Assembly: GCF_003385235.1 (NCBI RefSeq)
Contig: NZ_PQIA01000005.1
Location: forward strand, 39,914-103,913
DNA: 64,000 nt
Source: Amycolatopsis circi
GTDB lineage: Bacteria; Actinomycetota; Actinomycetes; Mycobacteriales; Pseudonocardiaceae
Direction: 5' to 3'
Positions 21,450 through 33,325 of this stretch are shown one piece after another. Within the stretch, counting starts at the first letter, position 1. Every line of letters begins with the position of its first letter. The notes beneath the pieces are model-generated. The model worked only from the letters and a program-made list of their open reading frames with translations, was not told where the DNA came from and did not search any database. The position numbers were made by a program, and so were the translations under genes.

Positions 21450-22223
21450 GTGACCAACGCAGCCACCCGGGCCGAGGCACTGCACCTCACCGGCGAACGG
21501 ACCGTCCCCGGCATCCCCGAGGAAAACTATTGGTTCCGCCGCCATGAAGCCGCCTACCTGGCCCTCCTCCCCCACTGCACCGACGCGACGGTGCTCGAAG
21601 CCGGCTGCGGCGAGGGCTACGGCGCCGGGCTGATCGCCCAGCACGCCCGCCGAGTGCTCGCGCTGGACTACGACGTACCGACCACCGAGCACGTCGCACG
21701 CCGGTATCCGGACGTCGCCGTCGCCCGGGCGAACCTGGCGTACCTCCCGCTGCGGGACGGCGCGGTCGACGTGGTGGCGAACTTCCAGGTGATCGAGCAC
21801 CTGTGGGACCAGGACGGTTTCCTCGCCGAATGCTTCCGCGTCCTGCGCCCGGGCGGGAAACTGCTGGTCACGACCCCGAACCGGCTCACCTTCACGCCGG
21901 ACAGCGACACCCCGCTCAACCCGTTCCACACGCGCGAACTGGCACCGTCCGAATTGGACGGACTGCTGCGCGCGGCCGGATTCACCGTCGCGGCGCTGAA
22001 CGGACTGCACCACGCGGAAACCCTGCGCACCACCGAAGCCCGCTATGGCGGCTCCATCATCGACGCCCAACTGGACGTCGTAATGGGCTCCCTTCCCGGA
22101 CAGGCCACCTGGCCCGCCGACCTCCTCGCGGATGTCGCGGCGATCCGGGCCGACGACTTCGCCGTGCACGACGACGACCTCGACGCGAGCCTCGACCTGG
22201 TGGCCGTGGCGGTGCGACCGTGA
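21450..22223 (+). CDS. SAM-dependent methyltransferase (Rv3030-like)
   Basis: A 257-residue class I methyltransferase. SAM-binding motif I is VLEAGCGEGYGAGL, followed by the acidic ALDYDV loop, the post-motif VVANFQVIEHLWDQ, and LRPGGKLLVTTPNR. In M. tuberculosis the corresponding gene Rv3030 heads the MGLP cluster and is thought to methylate glucose residues of the polysaccharide; that role here is inferred from gene order. GTG 21450 (VTNAATRAEALHLTGER) is preferred. The stop overlaps the GH57 start (GTGA, 22220-22223), so the two are coupled. Confidence 0.85.
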   Translation: MTNAATRAEALHLTGERTVPGIPEENYWFRRHEAAYLALLPHCTDATVLEAGCGEGYGAGLIAQHARRVLALDYDVPTTEHVARRYPDVAVARANLAYLPLRDGAVDVVANFQVIEHLWDQDGFLAECFRVLRPGGKLLVTTPNRLTFTPDSDTPLNPFHTRELAPSELDGLLRAAGFTVAALNGLHHAETLRTTEARYGGSIIDAQLDVVMGSLPGQATWPADLLADVAAIRADDFAVHDDDLDASLDLVAVAVRP

Positions 22224-23749
22224 GCGCCCGGAATTCCGCCTCCGAAGGCACGTTTTGCCTCGTCCTGCACAGCCACCTGCCGTGGCTGCCGCACCATGGC
22301 AGCTGGCCGGTCGGCGAGGAATGGCTGTATCAGGCGTGGACGCATTCGTACCTGCCGGTCGTCGACCTGCTGCGCCGTTTCGCCGCTGAGGGGCGACGCG
22401 ACGTCTTGACGCTCGGCATGACGCCAGTCCTCGCCGCGCAGCTTGACGATCCGTACGCCATCCGCGCCTGTCACGACTGGGTCGGCCACTGGCAACTGCG
22501 CACGCAGCACGCATCGACGCTCTGGCACGGCGATCCGTTGCTACGCGACCTCGCCGCCGCCGAACACCAAGCTGCCATGCACGCCACCGAGGAGCTGGAA
22601 ACGCGCTGGCGACACGGTTTTTCGCCGATCCTGCGGTCGCTTGTGGACAATGACACGATCGAACTGCTCGGCGGACCGCTGGCGCATCCGTTCCAGCCTT
22701 TGCTGGACCAGCGGGTGCGTCGGTTCGCCCTCCAGGCCGGGTTGGAGGACACCGCGCTGCGCATTGGCCGCGCACAAGAAGGTATTTGGGCACCTGAATG
22801 TGGTTATGCACCGGGAATGGAGCAAGATTATCACGACGCCGGGGTGCGACGCTTCCTTGTCGACGGCCCTTCACTCCATGGTGACACCTCGGCCGCGCAT
22901 CCCGTCGGCGACTCCGACGTTGTCTGTTTCGGCCGCGATCTCGAAGTCACGTACCGGGTTTGGTCGCCGAAAGCTGGCTACCCGGGCCATGCGGCGTACC
23001 GGGATTTCCACACCTGGGCGCACGAAGTCGGACTCAAGGCGTCACGCGTCACCGGCAAAACCGTTGAGCCGCAAGACAAAGCCCCATACGACCCCGCGCT
23101 CGCCGCGGACGTTCTAGGTTCACACGTCAAGGATTTCGTCGAAACAGTCGTCGCGCGGCTCCGGTCGCTCCGCGAGCAACACGGCCGCGAATCGCTGGTA
23201 GTTGCCGCCTACGACACGGAACTCTTCGGGCATTGGTGGCACGAAGGTCCCGCGTGGCTCGAAGGAATCCTGCGCGCGCTGCCCGAAGCGGGCGTCCGCG
23301 TGACCACATTGCGGGGCGCGCTCGAGGCTGGCCACCTAGGCGAACCGATCCAGTTGCCCGCGTCCTCATGGGGTTCTGGCAAGGACTGGCGAGTCTGGGA
23401 CGGCGAACAGGTCGCGGACATGGTGCAGGACAACGCCGCACTGCAGACCCGGCTGCTCGATCTGGTCGACAAGCAGGATGGGACCGCTCGCGATGCCGTT
23501 GCCGACCAAGCCGTCGCCGAGGCGATGATGGCGCTGTCCAGCGACTGGGCGTTCATGGTCACCAAAGACTCCGCCGCCGACTACGCCCGCCGGCGCGCCC
23601 GCGTGCACACCGAACGATTCGATGCCCTGGCAGGGTTGCTCCGCAGCGGGGATCGTGCCCGCGCGCTTGCCCTGGCAGAGGAATACCGCCGGGCCGACGG
23701 CCCGTTCGGACATCTGGACGCGCGCGCCCTGCGCCGTCCTCACGCATGA
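22220..23749 (+). CDS. GH57 1,4-alpha-glucan branching enzyme (Rv3031-like)
   Basis: A 509-residue GH57 glucanotransferase that makes alpha-1,6 branches in an alpha-glucan. The family signatures are visible: HSHLPWL at the amino terminus, the nucleophile Glu193 in GIWAPECGYAPG, and the acid/base Asp332 in AYDTELFGHWWHEG. The carboxy-terminal helical domain carries the SSDWAFMVTKDSAADYARRR element. The GTG at 22220 overlaps the methyltransferase stop. In mycobacteria this protein acts with Rv3032 on the methylglucose polysaccharide. It is followed 17 bases later by gpx. Confidence 0.92.
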   Translation: MSARNSASEGTFCLVLHSHLPWLPHHGSWPVGEEWLYQAWTHSYLPVVDLLRRFAAEGRRDVLTLGMTPVLAAQLDDPYAIRACHDWVGHWQLRTQHASTLWHGDPLLRDLAAAEHQAAMHATEELETRWRHGFSPILRSLVDNDTIELLGGPLAHPFQPLLDQRVRRFALQAGLEDTALRIGRAQEGIWAPECGYAPGMEQDYHDAGVRRFLVDGPSLHGDTSAAHPVGDSDVVCFGRDLEVTYRVWSPKAGYPGHAAYRDFHTWAHEVGLKASRVTGKTVEPQDKAPYDPALAADVLGSHVKDFVETVVARLRSLREQHGRESLVVAAYDTELFGHWWHEGPAWLEGILRALPEAGVRVTTLRGALEAGHLGEPIQLPASSWGSGKDWRVWDGEQVADMVQDNAALQTRLLDLVDKQDGTARDAVADQAVAEAMMALSSDWAFMVTKDSAADYARRRARVHTERFDALAGLLRSGDRARALALAEEYRRADGPFGHLDARALRRPHA

Positions 23750-23766
23750 CGATCGAAGGGAATTCC

Positions 23767-24258
23767 ATGGGAATCCGTGACCTGCCCCTCAAGACCCTGT
23801 CCGGCGACGACGCCACTCTCGGCGGACCACTGGCAGGAAAGACGCTGCTCGTGGTGAACGTGGCCTCGAAGTGCGGGTTGACGCCGCAGTACACCGGTTT
23901 GGAAAGCCTGCAGGAGCGCTACGGAGACAAGGGCTTCTCGGTCGTCGGGTTCCCGTGCAACCAGTTCGCCGGTCAGGAGCCAGGAACGGCGGAGGAAATC
24001 CAGACGTTCTGCTCCACCACGTACGGAGTGTCGTTCCCGCTCTTCGAGAAGATCGACGTCAACGGCGAAGGCCGGCACCCGCTCTACGCGAGCATCACGG
24101 AAACTCCCGACGCGGACGGCGAAGCCGGCGACGTGCAGTGGAACTTCGAGAAGTTCCTGATCAGCCCGGACGGCAAGGTGCTCGGTCGCTTCCGCCCGCG
24201 CACGGAGCCCGAAGACGAGACGATCGTCGCAGCGATCGAAGCGGCACTGCCTGCTTGA
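23767..24258 (+). CDS. Glutathione peroxidase family thiol peroxidase
   Basis: A 163-residue peroxidase that reduces hydroperoxides. It has the cysteine-type catalytic site with Cys36 in NVASKCGLTPQYTGLE, Gln70 in NQFAGQEPG, and Trp-Asn in VQWNFEKFLI. A cysteine replaces selenocysteine, and Cys82 in FCSTTYGV is positioned as a resolving cysteine, so it probably uses thioredoxin or another thiol rather than glutathione. The start is ATG 23767, with an alternative at 23746. It is close behind the GH57 gene and probably shares its transcript. Confidence 0.92.
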   Translation: MGIRDLPLKTLSGDDATLGGPLAGKTLLVVNVASKCGLTPQYTGLESLQERYGDKGFSVVGFPCNQFAGQEPGTAEEIQTFCSTTYGVSFPLFEKIDVNGEGRHPLYASITETPDADGEAGDVQWNFEKFLISPDGKVLGRFRPRTEPEDETIVAAIEAALPA

Positions 24259-24776
24259 GCTTCGGCCCTGCTCTCCGGCCTGCGTTTATGGCGGCCGGAG
24301 AGCATTTGCCGTTTTTCGGCAACTGACTACCTCCGCGGAGTCAGCCGGGTTCCGCGGAGGAGATACCGATGGCCGTCGATTCGTGCCGTTGCCGTTCAAT
24401 GGCGAAAAGTCAGGCGTTCAGCTGCTCCCTGCGGCGTTGTCGCCTCTCATCGGCGACTGCCGACCAACAACCTGAGTCGCCGTGGACGGACATCGCCACG
24501 CACAGCAGCCTCAGGCCACCGGCCCCGACCGCCTTCAGTACGGTTCGCCGTTCGCAGGCAAATTCGGCACGACCGGTCGCTGCGGCACCGTAGCCGCTGA
24601 CCGGCGAGGACAGAGCAACGCGTCCGGGATGGACGACAGCTCGCCAGCGCCGAAACGCCGTCGACCAGTTCGTCGCCAGTGAGCGGCGAATCGCAAGTCA
24701 GCCAGGTTTGCCCCCCAGGCCGCAGCCCCGTGCAGGACTGCCTATCTTGTGTTGCCGCTCAGTGGCGAATCGCAGG
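24259..24776. repeat. Intergenic cluster of about seven dispersed palindromic repeats
   Basis: This 518-base gap between convergent gpx and GH2 genes contains copies at 24306-24322 (oligo-T form TTGCCGTTTTTCGGCAA), 24389-24409, 24440-24459, 24544-24562, 24593-24607, 24673-24700 and 24752-24779. The last two share the tail GGCGAATCGCARGTCA. The final copy runs three bases into the GH2 gene and supplies its TGA stop. Spacing is about 49-104 bases; no gene is seen. Confidence 0.82.
24270..24303 (+). terminator. Hairpin terminator after gpx
   Basis: Perfect 11-base stem GCTCTCCGGCC (24270-24280) with GGCCGGAGAGC (24293-24303) and a 12-base loop, starting 12 bases past the gpx stop. It is immediately followed by the T-centred repeat copy at 24306-24322. 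Confidence 0.8.
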
Positions 24777-26591
<1,815 letters not shown>

Positions 26592-26762
26592 CACCGATCA
26601 TGGTGGCAGAGAAACGCGATCCGCGGCATGGCTTGAGACTGCGCAGGCGGCCGGTGAACGCTCCTGCTCGACGGTCCTGACGGCTGCTGGTGGTCGACGG
26701 CTGGCGACTGGTCATCGGTGGAGCTTCCCCAGGCGGAGCAGTGGAGTTGCCCTCGACGACCG

Positions 26763-26793
26763 TTTCGCCACTCAGTGGCTAATGGCTGGTCAG
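26763..26793 (+). repeat. Dispersed repeat copy with extended tail
   Basis: Core TTTCGCCACTCAGTGGCTAA followed by TGGCTGGTCAG, showing the extended CTGGTCAG tail also seen at 28406, 26981 and, inverted, 31043. Confidence 0.75.
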
Positions 26794-26980
26794 CCGCTGG
26801 CAAGTGCGCTTCGACCGAGGGCGCAGAGGGTGGGCTTCGACGCGCCGGGGTGGCTCGTCGCGACGGATAGCCGCCGTGGAACTCGCGCTGCAGTCTGGCG
26901 GTGGCTGCTGGCCGAGGACAGGGGTGCTGACCTGCGCGAATGCTGTCGTCACAGGCTGGCCAACCGGTCCGGCGGAGCTG

Positions 26981-27011
26981 TTGCCGTTTTTTGGCGAAAC
27001 GCTCTGACCAG
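26981..27011 (+). repeat. Dispersed repeat copy, oligo-T form
   Basis: Core TTGCCGTTTTTTGGCGAAAC, followed by GCTCTGACCAG. The central AGT/ACT dyad is replaced by a run of six T. Confidence 0.8.
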
Positions 27012-27118
27012 CGGGTTCTTCCCTGATCCGGCACGGTTTCGCCGGGTTTCGGGGTGGCTTTCCGGCGGTCATTCGGGCGGCCGCCCCAGGGTAAGCGACT
27101 GGCGAGTAACCTCGGGCC

Positions 27119-28372
27119 ATGCGCGTGCTGATGTTGTCCTGGGAGTACCCGCCGGTGGTCATCGGCGGGCTGGCCCGGCACGTTCACGCGCTGGCGAGGC
27201 ATCTCGCGCAGCAGGGCCACGAAGTAGTCGTCCTCTGCCGGCACACCGCGGGCACCGACGCGTCGACGCATCCGCGCAGCGATCGGGTCATCGAGGGGGT
27301 CCGGGTCGTCCGGGTTGCCGAGGACCCGATGCATCTGACTTTCGAGCGGGACCTCGTCGCGTGGACCCTCGCCATGGGCCACGCCATGGTCCGGGCGGCG
27401 CAGGATTTGCTCCGTACCTGGCAGCCCGACGTCGTTCATGCTCACGACTGGTTGGTCACGCATCCGGCGATCGCGGTCGCTGAGGCTGCGCGGGTGCCGC
27501 TCGTCGGGACGATTCATGCGACCGAGGCAGGCCGGCATTCGGGTTGGCTGTCGCATCCGCTTAACCAGCAGGTGCATTCCGTCGAATGGTGGCTGGCCAA
27601 TCGCGCTGACGCGGTGATCACCTGTTCGCAGGCCATGCGCAAGGAGGTCTCGCACCTCTTCGAGATCGACCCGGCCGATGTCGCGGTGATCCACAACGGC
27701 ATCGAGGGACGCAGTTGGCGGGTGTCGTCCGGCGAAGTCGCGAGAATGCGCGAGCAGCACAGCCCGGACGGTGCTCCGTTCCTGCTGTTTTTCGGCCGGC
27801 TGGAGTGGGAAAAGGGCGTCCAAGACCTGCTGGCCGCGTTGCCCCGGATCCGCCGCCAGTTTCCGGGGACCCGAGTGGTCGTCGCCGGAAAAGGGCGACA
27901 TCACGACGAGCTTGTCGCGCAGGCTCGCAAGCTGCGGATTCGCCGGGCGGTGGACTTCGTCGGTCATCTCTCCGACCGCGACCTGCGCGCTCTCCTGGCC
28001 GCCGCCGACGCGGTCGTGCTGCCGAGCCGGTACGAGCCGTTCGGGATCGTCGCGCTGGAGGCCGCCGCTGCGAAAGCGCCGCTGGTGGCGTCGACCGCGG
28101 GTGGGCTCGGCGAAGTTGTCATCGACGGGGAGACCGGCTTGGCTTTCGCACCGGGTGACGTCGCCGGCCTCGCCTCGTCCGTGACGGCTGTCTTGAGCGA
28201 CGTTCCGGCCGCGACCCGGCGCGCGCGTGCGGCGCAGGCCCGGCTCGGCGCGGACTTCGATTGGGGGCGGATCGCGGAGGCGACCGTCGAGGTTTACCGA
28301 CGGGCGCGAGTCGGCGAGCCGGTAGAGTTGGGGCGGCCGAAGATCGCGACTGGCAACGCGTTCGAGGTGTAG
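27119..28372 (+). CDS. GT4 alpha-1,4-glucosyltransferase (Rv3032-like)
   Basis: A 417-residue retaining glycosyltransferase of family GT4 with the GT-B fold. It begins MRVLMLSWEYPPVVIGGLAR, includes VHAHDWLVTHPA, the donor-site FFGRLEWEKGVQDLL, and the EX7E-type motif YEPFGIVALEAAA. Rv3032 extends the alpha-1,4-glucan chain of MGLP and contributes to glycogen-like glucan; this protein is its positional and sequence counterpart. Here it is separated from the GH57 gene by gpx and a GH2 gene, unlike the compact mycobacterial cluster. Confidence 0.9.
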   Translation: MRVLMLSWEYPPVVIGGLARHVHALARHLAQQGHEVVVLCRHTAGTDASTHPRSDRVIEGVRVVRVAEDPMHLTFERDLVAWTLAMGHAMVRAAQDLLRTWQPDVVHAHDWLVTHPAIAVAEAARVPLVGTIHATEAGRHSGWLSHPLNQQVHSVEWWLANRADAVITCSQAMRKEVSHLFEIDPADVAVIHNGIEGRSWRVSSGEVARMREQHSPDGAPFLLFFGRLEWEKGVQDLLAALPRIRRQFPGTRVVVAGKGRHHDELVAQARKLRIRRAVDFVGHLSDRDLRALLAAADAVVLPSRYEPFGIVALEAAAAKAPLVASTAGGLGEVVIDGETGLAFAPGDVAGLASSVTAVLSDVPAATRRARAAQARLGADFDWGRIAEATVEVYRRARVGEPVELGRPKIATGNAFEV

Positions 28373-28405
28373 CACCGAGGGTAGGGCGCGGCTGGTCAGG
28401 GAGAT

Positions 28406-28434
28406 TTGCCGTTCAGTGGCGAATGCCTGGTCAG
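28406..28434 (+). repeat. Dispersed repeat copy between convergent genes
   Basis: TTGCCGTTCAGTGGCGAATG followed by CCTGGTCAG. It sits in the 69-base gap between the GT4 stop and the MarR stop, a place where a bidirectional terminator would be expected. Confidence 0.85.
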
Positions 28435-28441
28435 GACAGTG

Positions 28442-28903
28442 TTAGCGCGGGTCGACGGCCGCGATGAGGTCGCGGTAGTCGGGGTCTGCTGCCACTCGGT
28501 CGAAAGCACTCGCCAGGGCGGCTTCGTAGACCGGGACGGCTTTGCGCAACGTGACGCGTCCGGCGTCGGTGATTCCGGTGTAGACACCGCGGCGGTCGTA
28601 TTCGCAGAGACGTCGTTCAGTGAGACCGGTCCGCTCAAGACGGCCGACGAGGCGGGTCGCGGAACTCTGGTTGAGCGACGTCGCGTCCGCGAGTTCCTGC
28701 ATGCGGAGTTCGCCGTCGGGGCGATCGGCCAGCGACATCAAGGCGACGAATTCCGAGAAGCCCAGGTGCAGTTGCCGTTGCAAGGCCTGCTCGACCTCGT
28801 GGTCGACGCGGCTGCGCAGCGCCATCATGCGGGGCCACATCGCGCCGAGGGTGGTGAGTTTCGCCCCTGCCGACTTGCGTCCAGGGGAAGGTGTGGTGGC
28901 CAC
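28442..28903 (-). CDS. MarR-family transcriptional regulator
   Basis: A 153-residue winged-helix regulator. The DNA-binding part is LRMQELADATSLNQSSATRLVGRLERTGLTERRL with the wing YDRRGVYTGITDAGR, preceded by a dimerisation helix with LGFSEFVALMSLADRPDGE. The start is taken as GTG 28903, though the frame is open to 29002. A candidate operator lies 57 bases upstream (28960-28980), and a closely similar element stands before the SMR exporter pair at 30913-30933, which suggests that this protein controls both. Confidence 0.85.
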   Translation of the reverse strand: MATTPSPGRKSAGAKLTTLGAMWPRMMALRSRVDHEVEQALQRQLHLGFSEFVALMSLADRPDGELRMQELADATSLNQSSATRLVGRLERTGLTERRLCEYDRRGVYTGITDAGRVTLRKAVPVYEAALASAFDRVAADPDYRDLIAAVDPR

Positions 28904-28959
28904 GCGAACGACCTCTCCGGCAAAACCTTGTCCGACATCGAGAAGTGGTGCCGATACCT

Positions 28960-28980
28960 CTTGTATAGCACATGTGCGTG
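28960..28980 (-). promoter_or_regulatory. Candidate MarR operator
   Basis: Contains the perfect palindrome GCACATGTGC (28968-28977) within CTTGTATAGCACATGTGCGT. It aligns with the AT-rich element at 30913-30933: 14 of 21 positions are identical and all but one of the differences are transitions. The position 57 bases ahead of the MarR start suits autoregulation. Confidence 0.5.
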
Positions 28981-29145
28981 CATGCAATTGGGTGCTCGTC
29001 AAGCCGCACGTTGTCGGGAGACCTTGGTTGACCTGAGCGGCATTGGGCGGTGGCAGAACCTAGGCGTCTGGCAGTGCAAGAGTCTGAAGGAACCGTCCGG
29101 TTGCGCAGTTTCCACAGTCCGGCTTGGGCTGTTTGGCGGAACCGG

Positions 29146-29937
29146 TCAGGCCAACGACTGCAGGAACCCTTGCAGCAACGGGTTGACCTGCTCTGGATGC
29201 GTCAGGGTCGGAGTATGGGCTGCGCCGCGGATGACGTGTACGTCGCTAGCGTTCGGGAGGCGTGCGCTCAGCAGATCCATGCGTTCGCACGGAAGGGAAA
29301 CGTCCTGCTCGCCCCACATCAGCAACGTCGGACAGGTGATTTCGTTCAGGCGGCCCGAGACGTCGTCTCGCTCCAGCAGGCAGTGCGCGGCCGGGCCCAG
29401 CGGCAGCGCGGGTGCGGCGCGCCATCGTGCGCGTAACTCGTCACGCAGGCTGGATTCTCCGAGCAGTTGCGTCGACAGGGGTATGATGAGGTCATCAATT
29501 GGACCGTATTCGCGCAAGGCGGCGAACATCTCGCCGTAGCCTGCCTTGTCGGCTGGATCGCACGCTGTCGCTTCGGTGTCCCACAGCACCAAGCCTGCGA
29601 CACGTTCGGGTGCCAGCAACGCAATCCGCAGCGCGGTGAAGCCGCCTTGGGACAGTCCACCTGCGACGGCGCGTTCAATGCCAAGCTGGTCCAGCAGACC
29701 GAGCGCGTCTCGGGCCTGGTCCCAATAGGTGTATGACGTGCCGGGATCGTCGTCCGGGGTTTGCCCGTGGCCGCGGGCGTCCCAGGTGATCACGCGCCAC
29801 TCCGGCGTGAGCGTCTCTGCTTGCGGCGAAAAGGTTGAGTGGTCCAGGAAGTAGCCGTGTCCTAGCAGCAAGACCGGGCCTTCTCCCCCGGTGTCGGCGA
29901 AGAAGATCGGACGGTCGTTGACAGTTGCCGTGGGCAT
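29146..29937 (-). CDS. Alpha/beta-fold hydrolase
   Basis: A 263-residue serine hydrolase of the alpha/beta fold. It shows the oxyanion HGYFLDHSTF, the nucleophile elbow GLSQGG, the acid region MWGEQDVSLP, and the terminal histidine in GAAHTPTLTHPE. Family members include haloperoxidase-like esterases and lactonases; the substrate is not evident. It runs towards the MarR gene on the same strand, with 242 bases between its stop and the MarR start. Confidence 0.88.
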   Translation of the reverse strand: MPTATVNDRPIFFADTGGEGPVLLLGHGYFLDHSTFSPQAETLTPEWRVITWDARGHGQTPDDDPGTSYTYWDQARDALGLLDQLGIERAVAGGLSQGGFTALRIALLAPERVAGLVLWDTEATACDPADKAGYGEMFAALREYGPIDDLIIPLSTQLLGESSLRDELRARWRAAPALPLGPAAHCLLERDDVSGRLNEITCPTLLMWGEQDVSLPCERMDLLSARLPNASDVHVIRGAAHTPTLTHPEQVNPLLQGFLQSLA

Positions 29938-30083
29938 TCGGCTGACCTCCAGGTTCGTCGCAGACAGCGGTGCCGCGCCGGTGCAGCGTAGTGAAAAAGC
30001 GTGCTCGTTGGGTGTCCGCGGCCAAAGCCGAGCAGGTTCAATGGCAGTTGGCGAGTGTCAGTGGGACCCCGGACTGGATACGG

Positions 30084-30488
30084 TCAGTCGTCGGTCTTCG
30101 CCGAATCGGTGGACCCGCCGGCGAGTTTGAGGCAGATGACTCCGGCGATGATCACTGCCAGGAACAGAATGCGCAGCGGTCCCAGGCTTTCGCCGAAGAT
30201 GATCGCACCGAAGATCGCGGCGCCGCTCGCGCCGATGCCGGTCCAGACCGCGTAGCCGACGCCGACGTCGATGGTGCGCAAGGCCAGGCTGAGCATGAAA
30301 ATCGTTGCGGCTGCTGTGATTACGGTGACGATCGACCATGGCAGGTTGGTGAACCCGCGACTGCCGTCGGTGCTGACGGCGAACGCGATTTCGCAGACAC
30401 CGGCGAAGAGGAGAATGCCCCACGCGCGGCGTGTGGCCTGCGTCTTCTCCGGTGCGATGGCTAGTGCTGCTTCAGGCTGAACGGACAC
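30084..30488 (-). CDS. SMR-family efflux subunit (second of a pair)
   Basis: A 134-residue small multidrug resistance protein with four membrane helices. It has AWGILLFAGVCEIAFAVSTD, including the essential membrane glutamate (CEIAF), the GVGYAVWTGIGASGA signature and a final helix LFLAVIIAGVICLKLAGG. The amino terminus has an extra 25-30 residues compared with EmrE. It follows a second SMR gene by 34 bases, so the two likely form a hetero-oligomeric pump like YkkCD or EbrAB. GTG 30488 is the preferred start; an ATG at 30530 would overlap the partner. Confidence 0.85.
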   Translation of the reverse strand: MSVQPEAALAIAPEKTQATRRAWGILLFAGVCEIAFAVSTDGSRGFTNLPWSIVTVITAAATIFMLSLALRTIDVGVGYAVWTGIGASGAAIFGAIIFGESLGPLRILFLAVIIAGVICLKLAGGSTDSAKTDD

Positions 30489-30522
30489 GGCGGGAATCCT
30501 TTCGGGAGCGGGAAGACGAGAG

Positions 30523-30840
30523 TCAGGCACCGGTCAGCTGCAGACCGATGATGCCGCAGATCACCAGGCCGAAGCCGATGAGCTTGTGCCAGTTGAGCTT
30601 CTCTTTGAAGATCAGCGCGCCCAGCAGCACGATGCCGACCGAGCCGAGACCGGTCCAGATGGCGTAGCCGACGCCGACGTCAAGGGTCAGCAGGGCACGG
30701 CTGAGGAAGAAGATGCCGCCAGCCGCCATGACCAGCGTGAACACCGACGGCCACAGCTTCGTGAACCCGTCCGTGGCGTTGGCTCCGAGCGCGAAGGCGA
30801 TCTCGAAAAACACAGCGATGCCGAGGTAAAGCCAGTGCAT
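30523..30840 (-). CDS. SMR-family efflux subunit (first of a pair)
   Basis: A 105-residue four-helix SMR protein beginning MHWLYLGIAVFFEIAFALG, with the membrane glutamate in FEIAF and the signature VGYAIWTGLGSVGIVLLGAL. It would export quaternary ammonium, guanidinium or similar cations by proton exchange. It comes first in a two-gene SMR operon. No guanidine riboswitch is apparent in the upstream region; instead there is a MarR-like operator at 30913-30933. Confidence 0.87.
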   Translation of the reverse strand: MHWLYLGIAVFFEIAFALGANATDGFTKLWPSVFTLVMAAGGIFFLSRALLTLDVGVGYAIWTGLGSVGIVLLGALIFKEKLNWHKLIGFGLVICGIIGLQLTGA

Positions 30841-30912
30841 GGTTTCTCCGGATGCGAGGCGAGATCGGAAGCTGCTCGGCACCTTCGCCGGCGACGCTCC
30901 CCCAGGTAGTTA

Positions 30913-30933
30913 CTTGTACAATATATGTATGTC
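30913..30933 (-). promoter_or_regulatory. Candidate MarR operator of the SMR pair
   Basis: CTTGTACAATATATGTATGT holds the inverted repeat TACA-ATATA-TGTA, 73 bases ahead of the first SMR start, in one of the most AT-rich spots of the window. It aligns with the element before the MarR gene (28960-28980). Confidence 0.5.
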
Positions 30934-31042
30934 GAATCAAATGAGCAAGGGTTGTTCGACGGGTGGACGGGGCTGCGACGGATGGCTGCCGAGGAGGCGT
31001 GCGGCGTTGGCCAGCGGGGCCATCGATGCTTGAAAAATGGCG

Positions 31043-31071
31043 TTGACCAGGTATTCGCCACTGAGCGGCAA
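31043..31071 (-). repeat. Dispersed repeat copy with extended tail, inverse
   Basis: On the minus strand it reads TTGCCGCTCAGTGGCGAATA followed by CCTGGTCAA, an almost exact consensus core. Confidence 0.85.
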
Positions 31072-31536
31072 CGGCAGTTCGGGCAGCTGAGACCCGGGCG
31101 GATAGTCCGGTGCGGCCCGTTCGTGTCGCTGGTCGGCGGGACGGATCTTCCGTTTGGAGCGCGCGTTGACATGGCGTGGTCGAGGGCCGGACGCCGGTTG
31201 AACAGGTCGGACCGACGGGGTCGGCTGGGCGGGGATCCGCGCGGAACGCGTCTGTTCGTCTGGGCCCGCTTGGCCGAACGAATCGGGCGACTGGATGCGT
31301 CCGAGTTGGATAGTGCGGTCGCAGAGGGCGTGGCGATCAGGTGACCGATCGAAGGTGCATTCGCTGCGGCGACGCGGCTCCGATCGCAAGGCACCGAAGG
31401 CGAACCGGGACCCGGTGACAGGACGGAGTACAAGCGGTACCCGTGGGCGGAGAGCCCGAGAGCGAGCAACACCCAAGCCAACCGAGGCCCAGACCCACAG
31501 CTCCAGAAACTCCGCGAAACCGAAAACCCGCGCCTC

Positions 31537-31556
31537 TCGCCGTGCAGCGGCGAAAG
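31537..31556 (+). repeat. Dispersed repeat copy, diverged
   Basis: TCGCCGTGCAGCGGCGAAAG, a diverged but palindromic copy 22 bases from the aceB terminator hairpin. Confidence 0.55.
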
Positions 31557-31577
31557 AGCGCGGGTCCGGAAAGACCC

Positions 31578-31612
31578 GGGTCCGGTGGCGGGGAGCCTCC
31601 GCCACCGGACCC
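31578..31612 (-). terminator. Hairpin terminator after aceB
   Basis: Perfect 14-base stem GGGTCCGGTGGCGG (31578-31591) with CCGCCACCGGACCC (31599-31612) and a seven-base loop, 76 bases past the aceB stop. Confidence 0.75.
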
Positions 31613-31687
31613 GTCCCCGGCACCATCCCAAAATGTGGTGCGGGGTAACCGGTCGCCGGTGGTCAGGTCACTGGCGACCGGAGCCTG

Positions 31688-33292
<1,605 letters not shown>

Positions 33293-33325
33293 CTCGTACC
33301 TCCGCGAAGGGGGAAAGGGAAGGGG

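Larger units (their letters stand above)
26592..27118. other. Divergent intergenic region with two repeat copies
   Basis: A 527-base gap between the divergent GH2 and GT4 genes. It must hold both promoters. It contains repeat copies at 26763-26793 and 26981-27011. The open frames present are not supported by homology. Confidence 0.6.
30841..31687. other. Long intergenic region before the SMR pair and after aceB
   Basis: An 847-base stretch with no supported gene. It holds the candidate MarR operator (30913-30933), repeat copies at 31043-31071 and 31537-31556, and the aceB terminator hairpin (31578-31612). The longer open frames (for example 30937-31626 on the minus strand) have no recognisable domain and a proline/arginine-rich composition typical of noncoding high-GC DNA. 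Confidence 0.6.

Noticed and set aside
22379..22400. Repeat-like segment in the GH57 gene
   Set aside because: FAAEGRR fits the family at this place and the central dyad is poor.
30841..31060. Guanidine riboswitch ahead of the SMR pair
   Set aside because: No conserved riboswitch-like core recognised; the AT-rich MarR-like element explains the region better.
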